From assembly GCA_031772625.1 (NCBI GenBank), contig CM062805.1, positions 797,695,119-797,759,118 of the forward strand: a stretch of DNA of 64,000 nucleotides. Direction: 5' to 3'. This document shows, piece by piece, positions 55,751 through 64,000 of the stretch. The DNA comes from Pinus tabuliformis. Lineage: Eukaryota > Streptophyta > Pinopsida > Pinales > Pinaceae. Under the pieces are notes generated by a model. It searched no databases and was not told where the DNA came from. It was given only the letters and a program-made list of their open reading frames with translations. Position numbers and translations under genes: made by a program. Position 1 is the first letter of the stretch. Each line of letters begins with the position of its first letter.

Positions 55751-55979
55751 TGGTCAAATTTTGATTTTTTACCATGACTAGCTTTGCCCTTTTCAAAGAT
55801 AGTACTGTATCCTCAATTGCTGCATCAAACTAGTTAGAAATGAATAACATTTGCTTGAAAATGAGATTAAAACCCTAATAATTCGCTTTGAACTACGTAA
55901 AAAGCAATTAAAAAGTGTTTTTACCTCTCATTTTACCATTTCATTTGAACTTGGTTTGTTGGAGCTTTGGAGGTGCCTC

Positions 55980-56348
55980 TTTCCCCTTGGTTTTCATCAG
56001 CTGATTTTGGGAGATTCTACGGACGATTTTCGGCACCGTCTGGACCAGGTAGGAGCTAAACTTGAGCTCTTTCATTTCATGGTTTCTTTTCTGCATTCTG
56101 TGCTTGTTTTCCTGTTTTCCTGAGCTCCTGGTGTTTTATTGGGTCGCTCTGCCATCAGCGCACCTGGTTCACTCGAAACCTGCGCTGAATGTCAAGCTGC
56201 ATGAAGGCAGTTTGACCTTCAATGCAGGTGGAACACTGGCTAGTTGCGCTGGGCACAGAAAAATAGTTTTGTTGCACAGTTTTTGATGAAAATTTTGCCA
56301 GTTTCTCATCAAATCCAGGATCTAACTCCTCTCATGTTTGTTTTTCAG
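55980..56348 (+). other. Likely 5' UTR exon and intron of antisense gene in K
   Basis: GACCAG/GTAGGA at 56043-56054 fits a plant 5' splice site, and TGTTTGTTTTTCAG/AG ending at 56348 fits a 3' splice site. The resulting 300-bp intron (56049-56348) ends 16 bases before the ATG of the downstream frame. This is inferred from sequence only. Confidence 0.5.
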
Positions 56349-56364
56349 AGATTATTGGAGCAAA

Positions 56365-57598
56365 ATGACCCTTACATGGCGAGAACGAGAACATGAAGAA
56401 GAGGACATGATTTCCTTACATGACCCTGTCACGGTGAACGTGCTGCGGAACTGTGGTCTGCTGAAGTTCTTCCGTATCTCTAGTATGAGACAGCAGATCT
56501 CCTTATTGCAGTATATGCTTGATGCTTGGGATCCTATCAACCAAGTATTTCAAATTAGGAGCAAATCTATCCCTTTGACCGTGGTAGACATTTACTTCTT
56601 GACTGGCTTATCGAGGCGGGGTGCCCCCATTTCTTTGTCAGGTTCGGCCCGAGGGAGTGACTTGTGAGAGATTATGTCCGCCAGTATTGCAGGGAAGGAT
56701 CTCAGCCAAGCAGAGACGGCAAGATAGTTATCCGTGAGATTGCTGACAGGTCTCTCAGGTCCATTCTGTATACTATTGGTAGGATGGCCGGTAGTGCATC
56801 TCTTCATGTTGCCAACAGATCCTATGTGCAGCACGCCTTGGAGTGCCTCCAACCGAAAATATTCAACTGGTGTGATGCAGTACTTCTTCAGATGAAAAGT
56901 CAGTTGACCAAGGTAAAGGGCGGGAAGTTGAAGAACTTTGGATTTGGTTCTATTTTGACTGCCTTTGCCTTGGAGAAGATACCACTGATGCAGCCTCAGT
57001 ACATTGCACTCGACTTGCCTTCTCCTACCGAGCCACGCATGCAGAGATGGGTTGATCACATGTCTAGGCATGCTGGTCATTCTCAGATTTCTTTCACTGA
57101 TACCTTCTTTAGGTGGTTCGAGCGTCAGGACATGGTCTATTCCGAGTATCCATATGTTGGCATGGATTTCCGAGGTGATCCGGATTTGGTACTGCCGGAT
57201 GACGAACAGTGGGGCGCTATTGGTAAAATCTTCGACCATATCACTGTTTACTGTTTTTATTTGTAATGTCCTTGTGCTTTATTCTATCAAGACTCTAATC
57301 AAACTCATGTGTGCATGCAGATGTTGGTCCTGTTCGTCCAGCAATTCGCCCGAGAACGTCAGTCGCTGCCCCAGCAGGGGAGACTGTTGGGAGGGTTATT
57401 CTTTGTGACCTTGATGTGGCCGAGACCCTTACATCTGTGCAGGAGCAGGTTGAGAGCCTTACTCTTGGCATTCCGAATGTGAGGATCGACGAGTTACCTC
57501 TACAGTTGCAGCGGCATACTACTGGTGTGCCTAGACGATGGACTCGTCTCTTACGCATGATTGCACAGGCCGTGACGTGCTATCATGAGCATCACTAG
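56365..57598 (+). pseudogene. Antisense intron-containing gene in K, divergent plant-mobile-domain-like
   Basis: ATG at 56365 in context GCAAAATGACC opens a frame with WREREHEEEDM, then NVLRNCGLLKFFRI, LLQYMLDAWDPINQVFQI and LTVVDIYFLTGLSRRGAPI. This order (GL segment, LL--L---W-P----F, LT--D---L-GL---G) is that of the plant mobile domain. A one-base deletion near 56664 shifts the frame, which continues with RDYVRQYCREGSQPSRDGKI to 57222. An intron 57223-57320 (G/GTAAAAT...TGCATGCAG) joins in phase to exon 57321-57598 (DVGPVRPAIRPRTSVAAPAG), stop at 57596. It runs opposite to K gag-pol. Domain call is by eye; capture from a host gene is inference. Confidence 0.55.
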
Positions 57599-57686
57599 GC
57601 TAGGGTGCCCCCTAGCATTTTGAGTTTTTGGGTCATGCGACCGATTTTTGTCTTGGTTACAGAACATTATGTGTAAACGATAAACA

Positions 57687-57687
<1 letters not shown>

Positions 57688-57738
<51 letters not shown>
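57688..57738. repeat. (TA)n microsatellite
   Basis: About 25 TA units lie between the antisense gene and the archaeal-type RNase H of K. Confidence 0.95.
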
Positions 57739-57742
<4 letters not shown>

Positions 57743-57809
57743 ATTTTCGGGGTTTTATTCTGGTTGAGTTATGTGATCCATATGTACAACATTGATGATG
57801 TGTCTCTTT

Positions 57810-58241
57810 TTATAAATGTCGCAAATGTCTATCTAACACATAGTTTGCTAATGAGTCGGTTAATGTGTTTAAGTTTCTGGAAATATGCTGGTATTGAATT
57901 AAATCAAACTGTCTTTCCAAAATCTTAACCCTTAGAAACATATGATAAATAGCTGGATTGCGGACGGAATATACACCATTGAGTTGTAGTATTACGATTT
58001 GTGAGTCTAGCCTGACGATTAGTCGGCGTATACCATGGGTGATGGCATCAGAGAGTAGTTCTATCAACGTGCTATACTCAGCGATGTTATTCGTTGATTG
58101 CCCAATACATACACCTCTAAAACTTACTAACTCGCCGCTTGGATCGAAAATGGCCCAGGCTGCGGAGGACAGGTTCCGCGAACTACGACTCGCTCCATCG
58201 GCATATCCAACACATGTCTCTAGAAGGTTTGACATCTGCAA
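57810..58241 (-). CDS. Element K second, archaeal-type RNase H (aRNH)
   Basis: An intact 143-codon frame downstream of integrase in the same frame, separated by TAA (58323) and about 80 bases. Motifs in order: GYADGASRSSRN (first catalytic Asp), TNNIAEYSTLIELL (Glu), IVRLDSQIVILQLNG (Asp) and LNTLTDSLANYV (last Asp), the D-E-D-D set of an archaeal/plant-type RNase H. An extra RNase H after integrase is a known trait of Tat-lineage plant gypsy elements. It would remove RNA or primers during reverse transcription. A T-rich stretch ending TTTATTGCAG precedes the ATG, so splicing could join it to pol. Confidence 0.85.
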   Translation of the reverse strand: MQMSNLLETCVGYADGASRSSRNLSSAAWAIFDPSGELVSFRGVCIGQSTNNIAEYSTLIELLSDAITHGIRRLIVRLDSQIVILQLNGVYSVRNPAIYHMFLRVKILERQFDLIQYQHISRNLNTLTDSLANYVLDRHLRHL

Positions 58242-58322
58242 TAAATGTAAAAAGGTGGATTACTCGACCAAAACAAACACTTTAGCAAAAACAAAATACA
58301 ACAAAAGCATACAGGTTACTAT

Positions 58323-60581
58323 TTAAGCATAGTAACGCTTGAGGTACAACCCATTACGGGGTTGCGCCAGTGGAATTCCGTCATAATCCATTAACTCGTA
58401 GGCTCCTTTTGCTAACACTCGTTTAACAATATAGGGGCCCATCCATAAAGAATTAAATTTACCTGCTCCCAATTTATCGGATTCTTGGTCATAAAGCAAG
58501 ACCAAGTCACCTTCTGAGAAGACATGGGGTTTGGCATTTTTTTCGAACTGCGCCTTGACTCGTTTCTTATGGGCTTCGTTAGCCAAAGCGGCATCACGAC
58601 GGGTTTCATCTAATTGGATTAATTCCAAGAAACGGGCCTCTTCTTCTGAAGTTCCGGGGAGGAGATCAATTGCGAGTTTAAGAGACGAGATTTCACACTG
58701 GATTGGTAGGACTGCTTCCAGGCCATACACCAGTTGGAAAGGTGTGAACCCGGTCGCATTCCTTACCGATGTTCAGTAAGCCCACAAGGCTGAGTACAGG
58801 ATTAAGTGCCACCTTCTTTTGTGAACTTCGATCATCCTTTGCAACATACGCTTCAAGACTTTGTTGATCGCTTCAACCTGTCCGTTGGCTTGCGGATAAT
58901 ACGGGGTAGAGCTGTCATGAGATAGCCCTAGCTTGGCAGCTAATTCCACCATCATGTGATTGCGAAAATGCGATCCATGATCCGTAACTATAGCCTGTGG
59001 TACGCCGAATCTGGCGACTACATGATTGAAAAAGAAAAGGGCAGTTGTTTCACCAGTGTTATCTAATGTAGGCATCGCCTCGGCCCATTTGGTAAAATAG
59101 TCAACGGCGACTATAATATACCCATGCCCCCCGGTCGAGGTGGGGTTACATGTCATGAAATCGATGCCCCATTTGGCGAAAGGCCCAACAACGACTATTG
59201 GCTGTAAAGGTGCGGGTGGTCTTCTGGTTTTGCTATCAAAAATTTGACAAGCATGGCAACTTCTGACTGCGGTTATGCAATATTTGAACATGGTTGGCCA
59301 GAAGTATCCTGCTCGTAAGATTTTCTGTGTTGTAGCATATCCAGATTGGTGCCCCCCACACGCGCCTGAATGACACTCATTCAGGGCTTTTTCGGCCTCC
59401 TCATGGGTGAGGCACCTTCTCAGAACTGTATCGATACCACGACGGTAAAGCGTATCACCGACGATCATGTAGTCTTTTGCTTGGTATCGTATACGTTTCT
59501 GTTCTGAGTGAGAGGTGTTAGGCCTGAATTTTTGGGTTTGGAGATAAACGATTATATCTCCATACCACTCATCGCTTGTGGATATCAGAAACAAACTTTC
59601 GTCCACGATTGATTCTTCGGATGTTTCATCGTTGGACGACGATGGGAGATCGCACAATAATTCCGCGAAAACTAAAGCTTTCTTTGATTTGGATTTTACA
59701 AATTCCAGATCAAACTCTTGAAGGATCACTATCCATTTTGAATATTTTCCCCCCAGCAACTGTCGCGACAATATATAAGTCATGGGGTTGCAATCTGATA
59801 GAATGGTAGTTTTTCGAAAGAGGACATAATGTCGAAATCTTTGTATCGCTTGAACAGCAGCGAGTGCTAGCTTTTCAACGTAAGAATATTTTCTTTCTGT
59901 ATCATTCAAGTTTTTACTTAAATAATATATAGGATGTTCAATTCCATCGACTTCTTGAAATAAAACCATCGCAATGGTCGTATCCGCTGCAGCCAGATAC
60001 AGGTTAAAATCTCTTTGATAGTCCGGGTCATACATTAATGATGCTCTTACTAGAGACTCTTTCAGAGCGTCAAAAGAAGCTTGTGCCACCTGATCCCAGA
60101 CAAAAGGTACATCCTTTTTCAAAAGACGAGTATAACCTTTAGCAAGTTCTGCGTAATTTGGAATGAACCTCCTCAGAAAGTTTGCTTTCCCTTGGAGTTT
60201 CTGAATCTGAAGCAAATTTGAAGGTGGAGGCAAATTGATGATTGCCTGAACCTTGCAAGGGTCGAGACGAATCTCGTCCTTGGAGACTACAAAGCCAAGT
60301 AAACGACAAGAGCTGACGCAAAATACACATTTGTGTGGATTGAGTCGTATCTTGTAGTGTCGACAACGTAGAAATATCGCTCTTAAATGCTGCGGATGAT
60401 CAGTCCGCTTTCGCGAATGAGCCGGAAGGTCATCGAGGTATGGTTGAACGATGTTCTTGATGTCATGGAAGGCATAATTCATTGCCCTCTGAAACGTTGC
60501 CCCTGCGTTCTTTAAACCAAAGGGTAATTTTCGATATGCGAATGTGCCCCACGGGCAAATGAATGCAGTCTTTGACTGGTC
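58323..60581 (-). pseudogene. Element K pol: RT C-terminal half, RNase H, integrase
   Basis: The frame is open from TAG 60582 to the natural TAA 58323 except TGA at 58773 (an Arg CGA in context WAY-TSVRNATG). Reverse transcriptase: LPFGLKNAGATFQRAM and YLDDLPAHS (YVDD variant). RNase H: FNLYLAAADTTIAMVLFQEV, YSYVEKLALAAVQAI. Integrase: HHCC finger (ECHSGACGGH ... CHACQ), core Asp in WGIDFM, TDHGSHF, and Glu in NGQVEAINKVLKR, then GPYIVKRVLAKGAYEL tail. No chromodomain, as expected for the non-chromovirus Tat group. Confidence 0.92.
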
Positions 60582-61400
60582 CTATGGGCGGATATTTATT
60601 TGATTATACCCTGAGAATCCATCCATAAATGAAAAGATTTCACATCCGGCGCATTCATCAATTATCTGGTCGATGAAGGGTGTAGGGTAGTTGTCTTTTG
60701 GACAAGCTTGATTTACATCCCTATAATCGACACACACTCTAATCGTTCCTTGTTTTTTCATAACAGGGACAATATTCGATACCCAATCAGTTAGAGGAAC
60801 CGGGTAGATGAAACCAGCATGGAGAAGTTTTTCAACTTCTGCTTTAATTGCAGCGGCTTTCTTGGGGTGCACCTGCCGAAGCCATTGTCTTGTTGGCTTG
60901 ACATCAGGATACATTTTAATTTCATGTTCAACGATACTCGAGTCGATGCCTGGCATTTCATCATATGACCAAGCAAAGACATCTCTGAATTCACGGAAAA
61001 GAGCGTTATATATTTCAAGTTTCGAAGGAGAACAACATTTGCCAACATAAATATTCTCTACAACATTTGCTTTGGTTGAGATATTTATGGCTATAGTCTC
61101 TTCAATATTGGATAGGTTCCACTCGGAATCCACCGTATTTACAGTATTTGATAGGAATTCAAAGACTGAAGGGTGATAAAGGTCATCTTGAGTATCTTCT
61201 TCATAATCTGGAAGAAAGGAACGATGGTGGCTATCATTCCATGGTGCCCCCTCAATCAACATTGATTGTAGAATTCCTTCGTCGGTTCCATGCACTCACG
61301 ACCAAGGATCTAATGGGGTACCATATTCTCTAGACCTGTCTACCCAAACGCTTGATGAGCGTTGATTTGGGTTCGCCTCCCATGCCAGAAACATTGATTG
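60582..61400 (-). pseudogene. Element K reverse transcriptase, N-terminal half
   Basis: In frame with protease and the rest of pol. FLAWEANPNQRSSSVWVDRS follows the shared TAG, TGA near 61298 replaces a codon that is CAA in L, then DEMPGIDSSIVEHEIKMYPD, RVCVDYRDVNQACPKDNYPT and FSFMDGFSGYNQINIRP. It ends at TAG 60582-60584. About 90 percent of residues look the same as L over the shared part. Confidence 0.92.
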
Positions 61401-62530
61401 CTACAATATTTCCATTGGGCTTGGGGGCAAAACCATTGCATGATCCATGTCGATATCGTCTTCTGAGATCTTCGTGGAAGATATCATGTTGCAGGCTCCT
61501 ACCAACGCTACTTCTCCTATATAGATTGGAGGTGGAAGTGCAAAAGTTCCCATTAATGTGGGGTCTTTCAGTAGGCCTACTCCAATATCTTGAAGCGAAT
61601 GGTTGCTACCATGGATCATAGGAATACTTCCTGTAACTTGTGAACCATTAGGGAGGAAGTTTTGTTGGTCGACGATCGTAATCCCTCCTTGAAAGGGGAA
61701 TGCGATCTTTCTAAAATAGGTCGACACAACAGCTGCCATGGCATAGATCCACAGTCTTCCTAGTAGGATGTTGTAATCAAGATTCCCATCGATGACTTCA
61801 ACGTCTATTTCTACCGTTTTTCCCCCTAGTTCAACCTTCAGGTTATTTAGGATACCATACGGGGTATATGTCCTTCCGTCGAATGCTTTTAATGTTGTCG
61901 AAGATCGCACCAAGGTTGGAGATCCTAAAGTTTTCCAGCAACTCATCGACATAATACATGTAGATGCCCCCTCATCAATAATTGTTCGGTGAACAGTTTT
62001 GTTGAGGGCTTTCACTTGGATAAGGAAAGATAGTTGAGCTGGTAACTGAGGATCGTATCCTTTGTGGTCAAAGGATACAAGATTGGAATCCTTAGGATCA
62101 ACCCCACCAATGGCTGATAACAAAGCCTGCCTTTGGGATGGGCAATTTTGTAGTACTTCAAGAGTCGACATAGCGGATGGCGATTGGGCCAAATCTTCCA
62201 CTATGTTATAATGTTGCGCTGCTCTGGCGCGAGGATTAAATGTCGACTTCTGTACTACTCCCTTTGGTGGTTTTATTGTTAATTCAGGGATGATGGGTGG
62301 TACAACTTCTGTCGAAGTTGTTGTCGAACTGCTTGGTTGATCTTTTTCCTTGCCGTTCGACAGCTGCGGATTCCCGTAATCTTTGTTCCTTGTCGAAATC
62401 AAAGCATCATTTTGTTGCTTGGAAATTGACAACATAAGCACTTGCGACGGGGAAGCATTTCCACTATCAACCAGATTTTGACCTGGATTTGGAAACGGAT
62501 CAGTTAACACAGCTGAGGTTTGCGAACTTT
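61401..62530 (-). pseudogene. Element K protease region ending in conserved TAG
   Basis: An open frame of about 370 codons from the gag tail through protease: TIIDEGASTCIMSMSCWKTL (DEGAS active site, about 61935-61995), LDYNILLGRLWIYAMAAVVS (about 61730-61790), to MEIL and the TAG at 61401-61403, followed by CAATCA. L has the identical TAG-CAA-TCA at 51971. The frame stays open beyond the stop. Type is given as pseudogene because other parts of K are broken, but this stretch itself is undamaged. Confidence 0.88.
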
Positions 62531-64000
62531 TGAAGAACCTTTTAAGCTCAGCTTTGTATGGACATTCGTTTGTCCAATGACGCTCGTCACATATCTGACA
62601 CCCTGTGGTAGGGGGTTTCCTATTTCCAGGAGGGTTTGAAGAAGTTTTTTCAGGGGATGACTAACCCTGTTTCTTCTTCTTCCCTTTGTTTTTCTTTTTC
62701 TTGCTTCCTGGTTATTTGGTTTCTTTGCCCTTATCTGCTGATACGGCATTTACTTCCGAAGCAAGAATTTCTTCTTTTGCATTTTGATCTGAAATCTTAT
62801 GAGCCTTCTTGGAGTTGGCCTTGGTCAATTTCGCGTTTGTCGTGCCAATCACGCCATCGCCAGCATGAGAGTCATTGTTTGATTTAGGAGGAGGAGGAAT
62901 TGAGAATTCCGGTCTAGGGGCGTCAGGTATTTTGTCATAGAGCGTGCCAGACTAAGTATAGACTAAGTCTAGATATTGCGCACGAGCGATAACTTGCTCT
63001 TCCGTTACGACTCCCCCTTTTGCCACATCTTCTGTTATAGTAGGAAGTAACGACTTGATAAACCATTCAGCGAATAGTTGATCGGGAACGTACGTTTTTA
63101 CCATCCTACGTTTTTACCATCCTACGACGACGTCGCCATTCATGTATATGATCAAATATGTGAGTGGTCGTCGTCTGTTTGAAGTTGGTTAAGATTTCCG
63201 TTCCCGTTTCATACCTTATCGGTAATTGAAAATGGGTTAAGAATGTCGTGGCTAAGGTGCTGAAATTGTCGAACGAAGCTCTAGGTAATTCAATATACCA
63301 TTTAGCCGCTGGACCCGTTAACGTCCTCTGAAAGAGGCGAAGCCTTATCGAATCATCGTTTAAGGTGTTCGATGAACACCATAGATGAAAGGTCATCACG
63401 TGATTCGATGGATCTTCACCCGGATTTCCATTAAATTTAGGAATGTCTGAAGGAAGTTTGTGAGGAATCGCTAGCCACCAAGGGGCGTAAGCAATTGGAT
63501 CGTTTGTTAACCGGTGTAAATCAGGTAACTCTAAAGTTGCCACAAATGGTAATTGTTGATTCAGGTTAGGTGAAGCATACCCAGGATACGATGGGATCGC
63601 CTGAGCAGTTGGCCTTTGCATACCAGCATAATGTAATTGATGTTGGTATGACTGATATGGTTGGTGGACATGACCACCGTAAAGTGGTTGATTTTGACCG
63701 TTTTGAATGTACGGTTGTCCACTGTTCGCAAAGATCTGCTGCTCGGAACCTTGGTATACTTGTTGGAATTTTGGTTGTTGATATTGCACCAGCCACGGTT
63801 GCGAAGCCATGTTCTGTTGTGCTATACTAACCGTTGGACCAAGGTGTGGGGTAATTGTACCCGTTGTGACCTGTGTCACCCCACCACTAGGCGATTGTGG
63901 TTGAGTCACAGGGTCAAGGGGTTGTTGCATTAAAACCTGAGAAATCTGAGGTTGACATACAACAGGCAACGTTTGAACTTGCGACACTATCACAATAGCC
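62531..64000 (-). pseudogene. Element K gag, partial at window edge
   Basis: The frame 63993-63106 has the Gln/Pro-rich part (QPYIQNGQNQPLYGGHVHQP) and the gypsy gag domain (FHLWCSSNTLNDDSIRLRLF, GPAAKWYIELPR). A 16-bp tandem duplication (63094-63109 and 63110-63125) then shifts the frame by one. Downstream in the pol frame are a KKKKNKGKKKK linker, CCHC knuckle CQICDERHWTNECP (about 62560-62605) and stops near 62955, 62714 and 62660. The N-terminus lies beyond 64000. Confidence 0.88.

Larger units (their letters stand above)
52688..64000 (-). mobile_element. Element K: Tat-lineage-like Ty3/gypsy, runs off right edge
   Basis: The 3' LTR is at 52688-53747, followed leftward-to-rightward by polypurine tract, long 3' region with hairpin array and an antisense spliced gene, archaeal-type RNase H, integrase, RNase H, reverse transcriptase, protease and gag (cut at 64000). 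Presumed left target duplicate is ACTAC (52683-52687). The 5' LTR is outside the window. Coding is one frame with few stops, so K is among the youngest layers. Confidence 0.88.

Noticed and set aside
56592-57239. Minus-strand open frame of 215 codons in K
   Set aside because: It is antisense to the better-supported spliced plus-strand gene and shows no pol motif. Codon pattern and splice sites favour the plus strand.
1-64000. tRNA, rRNA or other RNA genes
   Set aside because: I looked for tRNA-like cloverleaf ends and rRNA core sequences while reading and saw none. The only tRNA-related sequences are primer-binding sites.

Overview
This window is plant nuclear DNA made almost entirely of LTR retrotransposons. 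No host gene was recognised. The evidence is Ty1/copia and Ty3/gypsy gag-pol remnants, primer-binding sites (PBS) of the plant initiator-Met tRNA type (TGGTATCAGAGC) and of the TGGCGACTC...GGGGA type (reminiscent of the tRNA-Arg site of Ogre/Tat elements), a Tat-lineage gypsy with a second RNase H, and LTRs of 1-2.7 kb. Old elements stacked this deeply, with no genes, suggest a very large repeat-rich seed-plant genome such as a conifer; the sequence does not fix the species.

Letters are used for the elements. M (1-2894, minus): a gypsy-like LTR with PBS and a broken leader/gag-like frame, followed by unassigned AT-rich DNA to 5505. F (starts 5506, plus): a degenerate copia that hosts everything else. 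Three stacks sit inside F. (1) G (5939-18147, minus, gag-only) lies in the F 5' LTR, and B (10425-17012, plus copia) lies in the 5' LTR of G. (2) C (19806-37437, minus copia) lies in F gag; it carries D (20909-24163, a scrambled 3.3-kb gypsy chromovirus) in its 3' LTR and E (25117-33273, a nearly complete minus-strand copia) in its 3' untranslated region. (3) H (from 39013) lies in F pol, J (from 40585, minus copia) in H, L (from 45575, plus Tat-like gypsy) in J gag, and K (from 52688, minus Tat-like gypsy) in L reverse transcriptase. K runs off the right edge, so the right ends of F, H, J, L and K are not visible. Target-site duplications confirm B (GCTTT) and C (AACTT) exactly, and D, E and G at four of five bases.

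None of the elements looks fully coding. E and K are the least damaged: K gag-pol is one frame from the right edge to 58323 apart from a 16-bp duplication and a few stops. K also has an archaeal-type RNase H after integrase and, on the opposite strand, an intron-containing gene resembling a divergent plant mobile domain protein. K and L belong to one family in opposite orientation and share a UAG stop between protease and reverse transcriptase in the sequence UAG-CAA-UCA, which fits the known leaky-stop context.

The most unexpected feature is that the non-coding parts of several unrelated elements (B, C, E, J, K, less clearly G) hold arrays of small inverted repeats. Within an array the loop or spacer is conserved while the two stem arms change together, keeping base pairing. 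This looks like selection for, or a copying process that makes, RNA or single-strand hairpins, and it is the best candidate here for something undescribed.
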